A program made the translations under genes and the position numbers. From an uncultured Bacilli bacterium (GTDB lineage Bacteria > Bacillota_I > Bacilli_A > RF39 > UBA660), in NCBI GenBank assembly GCA_944363675.1, contig CALVUT010000081.1, forward strand, positions 1 through 35,128: a stretch of DNA of 35,128 bases, in the 5' to 3' direction. Below the pieces are notes generated by a model. It was not told the DNA's origin, did no database searches, and was given only the letters and a program-made list of their open reading frames with translations. Below are positions 7,508 to 16,697 of this stretch, piece by piece; the stretch's first letter is position 1; each line of letters starts with the position of its first letter.

Positions 7508-8538
7508 TAGGGATTACCTTGGTTTTTATTGTTGTTTGGTTGAACAGGAACTTGATCGGGCACTGGCTGTTGTACTGAATTGTTTGTTTCTGGAGATGGC
7601 GCTTGACTTTGAACGGCATCAATCGGTCCAAATCTTTGCTCATATTCGTGAATTACATCTGACAAAAGTGGTACAGATGCTTTGGCTCCATATTTCGTTG
7701 TTGAAAGTGCGGCAGCGATGTTGGCAATTCGAAGACATTTTTCTAGGTCATATTCTTTGTCTAACCCATAAATGAAGGCACCATCAAATATATCTCCAGC
7801 TCCGGTACGATCAATTTCCTTTACTTCGATTGTTGGCATTACACGGACCGCGGTATCTATCGCGTACAAAACACCTTGATTGTGCAATGTAACGATGTTA
7901 ATGCTGTTTGGAAACTTTTCTTGTAGTTCTTTATAAAGATTGAAGAGATGGCTTCCATTTGTAGGATCCACAGTCATTCGAGTTACCTTACATGCAAATT
8001 CTAAAGAAAAGATAACGTATTTGGCATATTTGGCTAAAGCAACTACTTCTTTTTCATCCGCATAATTTAAGCCAGCACCTAAAATACTAATTGCATTTGG
8101 AAATTTATTTAAAGCGGCCTGGGTTGCCGAATACTCATATCCATCTGAATAAATGATTTCTGGAGTTATATCGTAATCATATTTCTTTAGATGATATACT
8201 TCGGGTTCAACCATTAGTTGCGTTCTAGAGTTATTTGCCTTATTGGCTAGGATAATTGTCGTTGTTGTCTTTTTTTCATAGTTGATTTCCATAAAGTTGG
8301 TATGAACGTGATTCGTGTCCAGTTCTTTTTTTATGTTGGTGCCATTTTCATCGTAACCAACAATACCAGCAAAATAAGAATCCACATTCCACTTAGCTAA
8401 TAAATAAGCAACATTAGAAGCGCTTCCTCCACTTGCTTCTAGCTTTTCGTTTAGAATATTTTTGGAATTTTCTACAGGAAAATTATCCATAGGAATAGTA
8501 GTGTCATAAGTTACTTTCCCAATATTTAGTGCTATCAT
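7507..8538 (-). CDS. PfkB-family sugar or nucleoside kinase with a Pro/Gln/Asn tail
   Basis: A 343-residue ribokinase-fold kinase. The N-terminal sugar-binding signature is ASGGSASNVAYLL (near residue 35). The C-terminal signature DRTGAGDIFDGAFIYG (near residue 238) carries the anion hole and catalytic Asp. The substrate cannot be assigned. After about residue 310 the sequence becomes a low-complexity tail rich in Pro, Gln and Asn, which the family does not need and which looks disordered. Start ATG 8538 has GGTGAT upstream. A -10 TATAAT lies at 8571-8576. First gene of the operon with smr. Confidence 0.88.
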   Translation of the reverse strand: MIALNIGKVTYDTTIPMDNFPVENSKNILNEKLEASGGSASNVAYLLAKWNVDSYFAGIVGYDENGTNIKKELDTNHVHTNFMEINYEKKTTTTIILANKANNSRTQLMVEPEVYHLKKYDYDITPEIIYSDGYEYSATQAALNKFPNAISILGAGLNYADEKEVVALAKYAKYVIFSLEFACKVTRMTVDPTNGSHLFNLYKELQEKFPNSINIVTLHNQGVLYAIDTAVRVMPTIEVKEIDRTGAGDIFDGAFIYGLDKEYDLEKCLRIANIAAALSTTKYGAKASVPLLSDVIHEYEQRFGPIDAVQSQAPSPETNNSVQQPVPDQVPVQPNNNKNQGNP

Positions 8539-8570
8539 AAATCACCATATCTTTCTATCTTTCATTTCTT

Positions 8571-8576
8571 ATTATA
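8571..8576 (-). promoter_or_regulatory. -10 box of the pfkB operon
   Basis: TATAAT on the minus strand, 32 bp before the ATG, with a weak TTTTCA 17 bp further upstream. Confidence 0.5.
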
Positions 8577-8635
8577 CAATATTTTATAAGTCTTGAAAAG
8601 AAAAATGAAAATGGGAAGTCAAAATCCTTTTCCTA

Positions 8636-8669
8636 CTAAAAAGAAACTCCACTAAATGTTGGGGTTTCT
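8636..8669 (-). terminator. terminator of ppdK
   Basis: AGAAACCCCAAC pairs with GTGGAGTTTCT around a short loop, then a T run on the minus strand, about 20 bp after the ppdK stop. Confidence 0.75.
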
Positions 8670-8687
8670 CTCTATTTTTCATTCAAT

Positions 8688-11315
8688 TTAAAGTTGCTTT
8701 TGCTCTTCGATAACCGCTTTAGCTGCAGCAAGTCTTGCTACAGGAACACGATATGGTGAACAAGAGACGTAATCTAGGCCTATTTTATGGAAGAATGCTA
8801 TGCTATGCTCTTCCCCACCGTGTTCTCCACATACGCCAAGTTCAATGTCCGGACGGACTTGTTTTGCTTTTTTAATTGCAATTTGCATAAGACTACCTAC
8901 ACCACTTTCATCCACTCTTGCAAAAGGATCTTGAGTGAATATGTGTTTGGCATAATAGTCTGTCAAAAACTTGCCTGCGTCATCTCGGGAAAAACCATAG
9001 GTCATTTGTGTTAAATCATTTGTTCCAAAAGAGAAAAATTCTGCTTCTTTAGCTATTTTATCTGCTTCTACGCAGGCTCTTGGAAGTTCGATCATTGTTC
9101 CAATTTTATAAGGAATGGTCATGTTTTCTTCAGCAAAGAGTTTGGAAATGGTTTCGGTAATGATCTTTTTGAGATAAAGCAGTTCTTGTTCATCGCCTAC
9201 TAAAGGCACCATGATTTCTGGATGGACTTGTTTATTTTCTTTGGCTACTTCTATAGCTGCCGATATAATGGCTTTGGTTTGCATTATGGCAATTTCAGGA
9301 TAAGTAATTGCTAGTCTACAGCCGCGATGGCCCATCATGGGATTAAATTCTTTTAAAGCGTCAATACGAGCTTCTAGTTGTTCTAAAGATATATGTAATT
9401 CTTTGGCTAGTTCTTTTTTTTCTTTTTCTTCTTTTGGCAAGAATTCATGCAATGGAGGATCTAGCAAACGTATTACTACTGCTCTAGGGCTCATGACTTC
9501 AAATAAAGCCTTAAAATCTTCTTTTTGATAAGGCATTATCTCATCTAAATAATGGCTGCGTTCTTCGGGTGAAGTTGCTAAAATCATTTTACGGAAATGA
9601 AGAATACGGTCGGTTTGAAAAAACATATGCTCTGTTCGACATAGACCAATTCCTTCGGCGCCAAATTTTAGAGCTACTTCGGCATCGTGTTTGTTGTCCG
9701 CATTGACCCGAACTTGCAAATGCCTTATTTCATCAGCCCAATTCATAAAGGTGGCAAATTCCCCACTAATGTTTGGCTCTGTTTTTTCAAGGCTTCCGTC
9801 ATAAACAATGCCTGTAGATCCGTCTAAGCTGATCGCATCTTTTTCGTGATAAACGTGACCTTCTTTCGTTGTTAATGTCTTTTTTTCTTCATCGATTTCT
9901 AGATCAGAACACCCCGTTATACAACAAACACCCATTCCTCTTGCTACAACTGCCGCATGAGAGGTCATTCCCCCACGAACAGTTAAAACTCCTTCAGAAT
10001 GGTTCATTCCTTCAATGTCTTCTGGAGAAGTTTCAAGACGAACTAAGATGACCTTTTCGCCATTTTGGTGGGCCTTGATTGCTTCTTTGGCATGAAAATA
10101 GATACTTCCTGATGCGGCACCAGGACTGGCAGCTAGACCATGGGCGATTTCTTTCGCACTTTGTAAGGCCGTTAAATCAAAAGTTTTATGTAAAAGATTA
10201 TTTAGATCATTTGGGTCTACCCTTAGTAAAGCTTCTTCTTTGGAAATTAAGCCTTCACTTACCATATCGACAGCAATTTTGATTGCAGCTAAGGTTGTTC
10301 TTTTCCCAGATCTTGTCTGAAGCATGTAAAGTTTGCCGTTTTCAATTGTAAATTCCATATCTTGCATATCACGATAGTGGCTTTCGAGCATTTTCGCGTA
10401 CTTATGAAATTCTGTGTAAATAAAAGGCATCTTTTCTTTTAATTTTTCAATATTTTGAGGTGTTCTTACGCCAGCGACGACATCTTCTCCTTGAGCATTC
10501 ATTAAATATTCGCCGTATAAAATATTTTCTCCGGTAGCAGGGTTTCTAGTAAAAGCAACACCGGTTCCAGAATTTTCTCCCATATTACCATAGACCATTT
10601 CTTGAACATTCACTGCTGTTCCCCAAGAATCCGGAATATGATTTAATTTACGGTAGTAAATAGCTCTTTCGTTATTCCAACTTTCAAAAACGGCTTTTAC
10701 GGCTTCTAATAATTGTGTTTTTACATCAGTCGGAAACTGTTCATGGACTAAGGATTGATAAATTTTTTTAAACTCAACGGTTAATATTTTTAAGTCTTCG
10801 GCTGTTAAATCTAAATCTGAAGCATACTCTTTTTGTTTTTTATAGTTATCTAAGTAACGTTCATAGTTATCTTTGGATACTCCTTTTACGACATCACTGT
10901 ACATTTGGATTAGACGGCGGTAAGAGTCGTATACGAAGCGTTCACTTGTTTTTTGACTTAAAGAAATAGCCACCTCATCATTTAAGCCGAGGTTTAAAAT
11001 CGTATCCATCATTCCAGGCATACTTGCTCGAGCGCCACTGCGAACACTAAGAAGTAATGGGTTTTCTTCCGAACCAAAGTTTTTTCCCGTTTCTTTCTCT
11101 AATTTTTCCACACTGGAAAGAATTTGACTTTTCATTTCGTCAGTCAGGTTTTTAGCTTGCTCATAATAATCATTGCAAGCTTGTGTTGTGACCGTGAATC
11201 CTTTTGGAACGGGCAAGCCCATGTTCGTCATCTCGGCTAAATTTGCTCCTTTCCCCCCTAACAATTCTTTCATTGTTTGACTACCTTCATGAAACATATA
11301 GACGTATTTATGCAT
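8688..11315 (-). CDS. ppdK: pyruvate, phosphate dikinase
   Basis: An 875-residue cytosolic enzyme interconverting ATP, phosphate and pyruvate with AMP, pyrophosphate and phosphoenolpyruvate. The usual domain order is complete: nucleotide-binding N-terminal part beginning GGKGANLAEM, swivelling phosphohistidine domain GGMTSHAAVVARGMG with the catalytic His, and a C-terminal PEP/pyruvate barrel with LGVCGEHGG carrying the catalytic Cys. Length matches the family. No PPDK regulatory protein gene lies nearby. Start ATG 11315 has AAAGGAGA 8 bases upstream. It is a single-gene unit with its own promoter and terminator. Confidence 0.97.
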   Translation of the reverse strand: MHKYVYMFHEGSQTMKELLGGKGANLAEMTNMGLPVPKGFTVTTQACNDYYEQAKNLTDEMKSQILSSVEKLEKETGKNFGSEENPLLLSVRSGARASMPGMMDTILNLGLNDEVAISLSQKTSERFVYDSYRRLIQMYSDVVKGVSKDNYERYLDNYKKQKEYASDLDLTAEDLKILTVEFKKIYQSLVHEQFPTDVKTQLLEAVKAVFESWNNERAIYYRKLNHIPDSWGTAVNVQEMVYGNMGENSGTGVAFTRNPATGENILYGEYLMNAQGEDVVAGVRTPQNIEKLKEKMPFIYTEFHKYAKMLESHYRDMQDMEFTIENGKLYMLQTRSGKRTTLAAIKIAVDMVSEGLISKEEALLRVDPNDLNNLLHKTFDLTALQSAKEIAHGLAASPGAASGSIYFHAKEAIKAHQNGEKVILVRLETSPEDIEGMNHSEGVLTVRGGMTSHAAVVARGMGVCCITGCSDLEIDEEKKTLTTKEGHVYHEKDAISLDGSTGIVYDGSLEKTEPNISGEFATFMNWADEIRHLQVRVNADNKHDAEVALKFGAEGIGLCRTEHMFFQTDRILHFRKMILATSPEERSHYLDEIMPYQKEDFKALFEVMSPRAVVIRLLDPPLHEFLPKEEKEKKELAKELHISLEQLEARIDALKEFNPMMGHRGCRLAITYPEIAIMQTKAIISAAIEVAKENKQVHPEIMVPLVGDEQELLYLKKIITETISKLFAEENMTIPYKIGTMIELPRACVEADKIAKEAEFFSFGTNDLTQMTYGFSRDDAGKFLTDYYAKHIFTQDPFARVDESGVGSLMQIAIKKAKQVRPDIELGVCGEHGGEEHSIAFFHKIGLDYVSCSPYRVPVARLAAAKAVIEEQKQL

Positions 11316-11342
11316 TTTATCTTCTCCTTTTATTCTAAATTC

Positions 11343-11371
11343 ATTATAAAGAATTTAAAAAAAAGAATCAA
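11343..11371 (-). promoter_or_regulatory. promoter of ppdK
   Basis: TTGATT (11366-11371), 17-bp spacer, TATAAT (11343-11348), 28 bp before the ATG. The -35 box lies within the terminator hairpin of the upstream glycosyltransferase gene. Confidence 0.75.
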
Positions 11372-11387
11372 TGAAAACTCATTCTTT
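11357..11387 (-). terminator. terminator of the glycosyltransferase operon
   Basis: Stem AAAGAAT/ATTCTTT, 12-nt loop, then eight or so T residues on the minus strand; overlaps the ppdK -35 box. Confidence 0.65.
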
Positions 11388-11412
11388 TACAAAGTACAAA
11401 GTAAACAAGTTT

Positions 11413-12624
11413 TCATAAATTCTCTTTGGAAATTTCTTCAACTTCGCTTGTTTCGTGTTTAATTACTTCCCAGTTTAAATTTCGTTTTAACATAGCTCTT
11501 AGAAAGGCATGAATATAGGAAAGCAAAAAAATGGGATGGTAAAACAAGACTTGAAGATATAGTTTTCTATTTAGTTTAAGCGCCTTTGAAACTAAAGTTA
11601 GGATGTAAGCTGTAACGATGATTAAAACAAGGTAAATAAATGCGATTAGAAGAAAAAAGGAATAAGCATTTGTTATATTTACACCTAGAAGGAACAACAA
11701 GCCTAAGACAATACATAAAGCCGGAAGAACACCAATGCGCATACCAATGATTGCTCCTTTATTGTCGGGGTGCTCTCTAAGTTTTTGTTTGAATTGTTTT
11801 TGATAAGCTAGATAGTTTTGGAAATAGCCCTTGATCCACCTACTTCTTTGGATAATGCTTTTTCGATAATTTTCTGGTTGTTCATCATAAAATATAGCTT
11901 TATCCTGATAATGCGTGCTAATGTTATGTAAGGCATAGTACAAAGAACTTTCATAGTCTTCGGTTAGAGAATGGAACGGAAAGGTTTTCCATTTTCTGAT
12001 ATAATCGCCATGAATATAATACCCTGTTCCGGATAAAAGCATGCTGCCATTTTTCTTGGACACATTGCGATTACGAATTTCATTGATAAAATAGAAAGTT
12101 AAACCAGCGCTGATTGGAAAATAATGGTTTCTATTTTTTAAAGCACGGTAGCCTGTTGAAACAGCATAACCGGCTTGATAATCTTCTAACATATAACGGA
12201 TAAAATCCTTATCTAAAATGTTGTCGGCATCGAAAATAAAGTATAAGTCATAGTATTCTTTTTTCTTTTCTAAATCTTCAATTAGTTCTTGTAAAGCATA
12301 TCCTTTTGTTTTTAAATTTAGTTTTTGACGAATAAAGTACTGCATATGATATTTCCTTGCTAACGCGATAGTGGGATCGGTTTCTTTTTCTACGATAATA
12401 TACACTTGCTCAGGAGCAATTGAAACGCTTTGGACAAGAATACTTTTTAAAAGCGGTTCGATCACTTTGGATTCATCACGCGCGGGTATCAAAATGGCTA
12501 TTTTAGGATTTTTTACATGCTTTGTCTCTAGATGTATTTTGTTTTTATTCGCTGTGAACTGCACACGAAAAAGAAGTAAAAAGCCAAGACATAGCAACGC
12601 ATAGGCAAGATAAACGATGATCAT
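11413..12624 (-). CDS. membrane glycosyltransferase, family 2
   Basis: A 403-residue processive-type GT2 enzyme. An N-terminal membrane helix is followed by the catalytic GT-A domain: IAILIPARDESKVI (near residue 43), DADN metal-binding motif, TEDYE acidic motif and QRSRW, the QxxRW signature of cellulose synthase- and hyaluronan synthase-like enzymes. Two or three helices follow (about 290-370). It probably adds sugars to a surface polysaccharide or lipid from the inner face of the membrane; the sugar is not determinable. ATG 12624 overlaps the stop of the CmpB-like gene (ATGA), so the two are coupled. Confidence 0.85.
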   Translation of the reverse strand: MIIVYLAYALLCLGFLLLFRVQFTANKNKIHLETKHVKNPKIAILIPARDESKVIEPLLKSILVQSVSIAPEQVYIIVEKETDPTIALARKYHMQYFIRQKLNLKTKGYALQELIEDLEKKKEYYDLYFIFDADNILDKDFIRYMLEDYQAGYAVSTGYRALKNRNHYFPISAGLTFYFINEIRNRNVSKKNGSMLLSGTGYYIHGDYIRKWKTFPFHSLTEDYESSLYYALHNISTHYQDKAIFYDEQPENYRKSIIQRSRWIKGYFQNYLAYQKQFKQKLREHPDNKGAIIGMRIGVLPALCIVLGLLFLLGVNITNAYSFFLLIAFIYLVLIIVTAYILTLVSKALKLNRKLYLQVLFYHPIFLLSYIHAFLRAMLKRNLNWEVIKHETSEVEEISKENL

Positions 12625-13301
12625 TTATCCACCTCGATTACTACCATATTTGTATAGCTTTCTTTCAGTTTTTCATCTGGATAATACTTATCAAAGAATT
12701 CACCTACAAAGGTGATTGGTTCTATTCCATTATGACGCATAGTTTGCCGAATTAGAGCCCCCCAGGATATGGTAAAATCTATGGCTAGTAAGACAATGAG
12801 GATATTGGTTAGAATTTTACCAAATTTTAAGGGAAAGTTTTCGACAATGGCTGAGATGGTTGGATAAAATATTTTGACTAAAACTAAGGCGAGCAAGCCC
12901 CATACTAAAGCATATGGAATCGTTGTCCGGCCGTTGATATTTAAAAACTCATTCGTGTAATCCCAAGAAACTGTTCCTAAAAACGTTTCTTGTAAGAAAC
13001 TGATTAAGTATTCAAAACCACCGCCAATTAAAGCACCATACAAAATCGTTAGATAGTCTGGTCTTTTTTTCCTTCCAAGTAAACCAATCATCAAAACAGC
13101 TCCAAAACCATATATGGGAGAAATTGGTCCATAGATTACACCACGGCGAAGTTGCCAAACAAGTTCATGATGATAATGATAATGAATGACTAAGTTTAAT
13201 ATCTCTTCGTAATAGGCTCCAAACACACATCCCACTAAAAAAATCCAAAATAGTTTGTAAAAACACATGCCTTCGGCAAACTTTTTTTTCTCTTTTTGCA
13301 T
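12621..13301 (-). CDS. CmpB-like putative ABC transporter permease
   Basis: A 226-residue integral membrane protein with about five or six helices. The segment RRGVIYGPISPIYGFGAV and the later FLNINGRTTIPYALVWG are typical of the Pfam ABC_trans_CmpB family, which despite its name has no proven transport role and no ATPase partner here. GAGGT precedes ATG 13301. The gene leads a two-gene operon with the glycosyltransferase, suggesting envelope polysaccharide or glycolipid work, which is an inference. Confidence 0.8.
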   Translation of the reverse strand: MQKEKKKFAEGMCFYKLFWIFLVGCVFGAYYEEILNLVIHYHYHHELVWQLRRGVIYGPISPIYGFGAVLMIGLLGRKKRPDYLTILYGALIGGGFEYLISFLQETFLGTVSWDYTNEFLNINGRTTIPYALVWGLLALVLVKIFYPTISAIVENFPLKFGKILTNILIVLLAIDFTISWGALIRQTMRHNGIEPITFVGEFFDKYYPDEKLKESYTNMVVIEVDK

Positions 13302-13324
13302 AAAAATACCTCAATCTAATTTTC

Positions 13325-13353
13325 ATTTTATCATAGTTTTGACATAAAGTAAA
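13325..13353 (-). promoter_or_regulatory. promoter of the CmpB-like operon
   Basis: TTTACT (13348-13353), 17-bp spacer ending TGA, TAAAAT (13325-13330), 24 bp before the ATG. Confidence 0.6.
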
Positions 13354-13365
13354 ATTACAGTTTTG

Positions 13366-13392
13366 AAAGAAAAAAGAAGTTTAGACTTCTTT
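13366..13392 (-). terminator. terminator of rlmN
   Basis: Eight-bp stem AAAGAAGT/ACTTCTTT with loop CTAA, then T residues on the minus strand. The rlmN TAA stop is in the loop. Confidence 0.75.
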
Positions 13393-14394
13393 GCTTCGCA
13401 ATTGACCACAAGCAGCCGAGATTTTACTACCAAATTCACGACGAATTGTCACATTGATTTTTTCTTGTTTTAAAATATTAAAGAAGCGATCAATGTTTTC
13501 TTTAGAACTTTTCTTAAATTCAATGTGGTTGGTTTCATTGTATGGAATCAAATTGACATAGGCATTCATGCCTCGCAGTAAAGAGGCTAATTCATGGGCA
13601 TGCGTTTCTCCATCGTTTACTCCTTGCAATAAAATATATTCCATAGTTACACGACGATGAGTTAAAGCTATATATTCTTTTAAAGTATTCATTAATTCTT
13701 TTAATGGATAAGCCTTGTTGATAGGCATGAGTTTACTTCTGAGTTCATCGTTTGGAGCATGTAAAGAAATGGCTAAGTTTATTTGGATTCCTAAGTGACT
13801 TAATTCTTTTATTTTCGGAATAAGGCCACAAGTAGACAAAGTAATATGACGGGCACCAATAGCAAGCCCTTTCGGATGGTTAATGATCTTTATAAATGTA
13901 ATGACGTTATCATAATTATCTAGGGGTTCCCCTATTCCCATGATCACAACGGAATGAATTTCTCTTTCTAATAATTCTTCGATCGTAAGGACTTGAAGAA
14001 CTATTTCATGAGCTTCAAGATTGCGAACTTTTTTGAGACGGCCTGATTCACAAAAAGCACAGCCCATATTACAGCCGACTTGTGAGGATACGCAAACGCT
14101 TAATCCATAGTTGTGTTCCATTAAAACCGCTTCGATTTTCTCGCCATCTTCAAGTAAAAACAAAAACTTTTGAACATCTTTGTCGATTTCTCGTTTAATG
14201 ATCTCAGGTCTTTTTACCGAAAAGTCTTGTTTTAATTTTTCACGTAATTCTTTTTTTAAATTCGTAAATTCATCTATGTTAGAATTCTTTTTTTGATATA
14301 ACCATTCATAGACTTGTATGGCTTTAAATTTCTTTTCCCCGATGCTTTCAAAATATTTTTCAAGATCTTCTATAGTCATTTGATAAAGATTCAT
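13381..14394 (-). CDS. rlmN: 23S rRNA A2503 / tRNA A37 C2-methyltransferase
   Basis: A 337-residue radical SAM methyltransferase that methylates C2 of A2503 in 23S rRNA and of A37 in some tRNAs. The cluster motif CNMGCAFC lies at residues 108-115, the conserved Cys in CVSSQVG at 101, and the methyl-carrying Cys in SAACGQLRS near the C terminus. The sequence is full length. ATG 14394 is preceded by AAAGGAGTG. It has its own promoter. Cfr, the resistance homologue that modifies C8, is less likely in this ordinary chromosomal setting. Confidence 0.95.
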   Translation of the reverse strand: MNLYQMTIEDLEKYFESIGEKKFKAIQVYEWLYQKKNSNIDEFTNLKKELREKLKQDFSVKRPEIIKREIDKDVQKFLFLLEDGEKIEAVLMEHNYGLSVCVSSQVGCNMGCAFCESGRLKKVRNLEAHEIVLQVLTIEELLEREIHSVVIMGIGEPLDNYDNVITFIKIINHPKGLAIGARHITLSTCGLIPKIKELSHLGIQINLAISLHAPNDELRSKLMPINKAYPLKELMNTLKEYIALTHRRVTMEYILLQGVNDGETHAHELASLLRGMNAYVNLIPYNETNHIEFKKSSKENIDRFFNILKQEKINVTIRREFGSKISAACGQLRSKEV

Positions 14395-14411
14395 AATATC
14401 ACTCCTTTTTT

Positions 14412-14440
14412 ATTATCCCATAAAAAAGAAAAAGAAACAA
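14412..14440 (-). promoter_or_regulatory. promoter of rlmN
   Basis: TTGTTT (14435-14440), 17-bp spacer ending TGG, GATAAT (14412-14417), just upstream of the ribosome site. Confidence 0.6.
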
Positions 14441-14455
14441 ATATTTTGTCCTTTT

Positions 14456-15349
14456 TTATTTACGTCGACTTAAGTGATTTGTAATATTAACAAGTGCTTT
14501 TAAATCTTTGGCGTTTTCTCTTTTTTCCATTTCTTCTAAAAGCATTTTACTTGTCGCGATTAATTGCTTTTTGCTGTAAAGCGACAGCGTTGAATCGTTA
14601 TTTGCCTGATTTCTTATTACATAGAAATCATTCTTTTTTAATTCCTCATTTTGTTTAGTTTCTTCAGACAGAGATTCATTATTAAATACTAGATAAGCAT
14701 CTATTAGTTTTGAATAACTAGCATATGAATACCCCAATTCAATACATTTTTCTAATATCTCTTCGAGATTGTGATAATCTTTGACGCTTTCATATAGACG
14801 GCTATCATATAATATCATGTCTTTTTTCCTCTTGTCTTCTTCCGCATCGATGCAAGGTTCTTCGGAAACTGTTTGGAAATTATAAGCTTTTGATAGTAAA
14901 TTGGTTAAAAAAGTTAATACTGCATCTGCTGTGATTATGGAATGCTCCATATCGTTTCCAGTTTGTATCTTTTCTTTTTGTTTTAAAATCATCTCTAATT
15001 TTTCGGAAATAAATTGATATTCTTTTAATTTATTGTTATAACTACTTTTCGTTATTTTTTTATTCTCTGTTTGAAATAACCTATATAAAAGAATATCTGC
15101 TACATTTTGAACATTAAATATAGCTGTTTCTAGAGCACTTATGTTCTTCATTTCACTGTGAATTTGCGTCATTTTAGCTTTTTCTTGCATTCTTTTTCGC
15201 AAGTTCATTTTGGCCATCAAACCTTTAAGCCCTGATTTTTTTTGAGCATTCAGCGCTGAGCTAAATGAGACGCGTTCATCCATTAATAATTTTGAGTATT
15301 GTTGGTCTAAGTTCTCCATTATTTTTTTTATTTCATTATAATTTTGCAT
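14456..15349 (-). CDS. coiled-coil cytosolic protein, unknown function
   Basis: A 297-residue, Lys/Glu-rich protein without signal peptide or membrane helix. It is predicted largely helical, with coiled-coil-like stretches near residues 5-60 and 85-130. I do not recognise a family. I start it at ATG 15349, with AAGGAAGG about 10 bases upstream, rather than at 15382. An extended -10 (TGTTATAAT) lies at 15385-15393, between the gene and the insertion sequence, so expression should survive the insertion. Before the insertion it was the next gene after fmt, about 73 bp downstream. Confidence 0.7.
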   Translation of the reverse strand: MQNYNEIKKIMENLDQQYSKLLMDERVSFSSALNAQKKSGLKGLMAKMNLRKRMQEKAKMTQIHSEMKNISALETAIFNVQNVADILLYRLFQTENKKITKSSYNNKLKEYQFISEKLEMILKQKEKIQTGNDMEHSIITADAVLTFLTNLLSKAYNFQTVSEEPCIDAEEDKRKKDMILYDSRLYESVKDYHNLEEILEKCIELGYSYASYSKLIDAYLVFNNESLSEETKQNEELKKNDFYVIRNQANNDSTLSLYSKKQLIATSKMLLEEMEKRENAKDLKALVNITNHLSRRK

Positions 15350-15384
15350 ATATAACAAACCCTTCCTTTTTCTTTGCGCCAAAA

Positions 15385-15393
15385 ATTATAACA
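15385..15393 (-). promoter_or_regulatory. extended -10 of the coiled-coil gene
   Basis: TGTTATAAT on the minus strand, 35 bp before ATG 15349. It lies outside the insertion sequence, on the gene side. Confidence 0.55.
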
Positions 15394-15506
15394 TAAAAAA
15401 AGAAAATAGGCAAATTTCTCTCTAATTCAATAAGGCAATCGCATAAAAAATAATCCGTAAAAAATGGTACAATATATTTTTTTCTCTTAAAAAATCCTGT
15501 ATTCTA

Positions 15507-15512
15507 TATAAT
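15507..15512 (+). promoter_or_regulatory. -10 box of the transposase gene
   Basis: TATAAT within the element, 20-25 bp upstream of the transposase start. No clear -35 box. Confidence 0.5.
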
Positions 15513-15531
15513 TATAGGATGTGTGATAAAT

Positions 15532-16659
15532 ATGAAAACATTATTAAATCATTTTGAAGTATTAGAAGACCCTAGAGATATTAGAGGAAAAAGACATGAA
15601 CTAAAAGACATTTTTGTGTTGACTATCTACGGCACATTATGTGGTTATACCGATTTTGTTAACATGGTAGACTTTTTAACTCTTCATGAGGACTATTTTT
15701 CTGATTTATTAGATCTTAAATATGGTATTCCATCTCATGATACCTTTTCAAGAGTTTTTTCTATAATTAACCCTAATGAGTTTATGAATGCTTTTATTGG
15801 TTGGATTAAAGAGATAACCGGTTCAAAAGGACTTCATGTTGCAATTGACGGGAAAGCCATAAAAAGTGCAAGAAATAAGGTGAATAATGGGAATGTTCCT
15901 TATATTCTTTCTGGGTTTCTTTGTGATCTTGGTATTTCTATCGGACAAATAAAAGTGGATGATAAATCCAACGAAATCACCGCCATCCCATACCTTTTAG
16001 ATTTCATTGACGTAAAAGGAAAAATTATCACAATTGATGCAATTGGTACTCAAGAAGAGATTGCTAATAAAATTGTATATGAAAAAAAAGCTGCCTATAT
16101 CTTAAAAGTAAAAGATAATCAAAAAGATTTAAAAGATGATATAAAAACATATTTTGATTTAGAATTAAAGAAAGATTCTACCGAACTAGACATTTTAGAA
16201 ACGAACTTCGAAAAAAATCACGGTCGAATTGAAAAAAGAACTTATTATATATCTTATAATACAGAATGTATTCATAAGAAAAATAAATGGAAATCTGTGA
16301 AAGCTATTGGAAGGATAGATGTATATCGAGAAGAAAACGGAAAGGTGTCTATTACAAGAAACTATTATATTCTTAGTCAACAATTTTCTATGGAAATGTT
16401 TAAAAATATTACAAGAGAACATTGGAATATAGAGTGCTCTCTCCATTGGAGATTAGATGTGATCTTAAATGAGGATCATTCAACGAACAAAAAAGACAAT
16501 TCTATTGATAATCTAGCGATTATCAGAAAAATTGTCTTTAACTTAGCAAGACTTGACTCTTCTATGGGAAATCTCACTTTAAAGAAGAAGCTCACTCGAT
16601 ATGCGTTTGACTTTAAAAATATTGAAAATCTACTTTTTTGTATTATCCCTTCTATCTAA
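15532..16659 (+). CDS. ISAs1-family transposase
   Basis: A 375-residue DDE transposase. The N-terminal DUF4338/DDE_Tnp_1-associated part includes DPRDIRGKRHELKDI and IPSHDTFSRVF. Catalytic acidic residues fit VAIDGKAIKSAR, ITIDAIGTQEEIA and the HWNIECSLHWRLDV region, whose pattern is typical of this family. The frame is open from 15523 (GTG), but ATG 15532 has better spacing from AGGA at 15517-15519. No frameshift or stop, so it should be active. Opposite in direction to its neighbours. Confidence 0.93.
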   Translation: MKTLLNHFEVLEDPRDIRGKRHELKDIFVLTIYGTLCGYTDFVNMVDFLTLHEDYFSDLLDLKYGIPSHDTFSRVFSIINPNEFMNAFIGWIKEITGSKGLHVAIDGKAIKSARNKVNNGNVPYILSGFLCDLGISIGQIKVDDKSNEITAIPYLLDFIDVKGKIITIDAIGTQEEIANKIVYEKKAAYILKVKDNQKDLKDDIKTYFDLELKKDSTELDILETNFEKNHGRIEKRTYYISYNTECIHKKNKWKSVKAIGRIDVYREENGKVSITRNYYILSQQFSMEMFKNITREHWNIECSLHWRLDVILNEDHSTNKKDNSIDNLAIIRKIVFNLARLDSSMGNLTLKKKLTRYAFDFKNIENLLFCIIPSI

Positions 16660-16697
16660 TTCTTTACGTCAAGTTTTTATGCGATTGCCTTACTAAT

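Larger units (their letters stand above)
15431..16693 (+). mobile_element. ISAs1-family insertion sequence, complete
   Basis: Terminal inverted repeats of 19 bp are perfect: TAAGGCAATCGCATAAAAA at 15431-15449 and its complement at 16674-16692. An 8-bp direct repeat TAATTCAA flanks it (15423-15430 and 16694-16701) if the element includes C16693. This fits the 8-10 bp duplications of ISAs1 elements. It holds one intact transposase gene. The right-hand repeat contains the TGA stop of fmt, so the element landed on the end of fmt without changing the protein. Perfect ends and target repeats indicate a recent insertion. Confidence 0.92.

Noticed and set aside
7440-7775. Plus-strand open frame opposite the kinase and Smr genes
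   Set aside because: It is a shadow of two well-supported coupled genes on the other strand.
13381-14394. Cfr-type resistance methyltransferase
   Set aside because: The gene is a normal full-length RlmN in a core region with all RlmN motifs.
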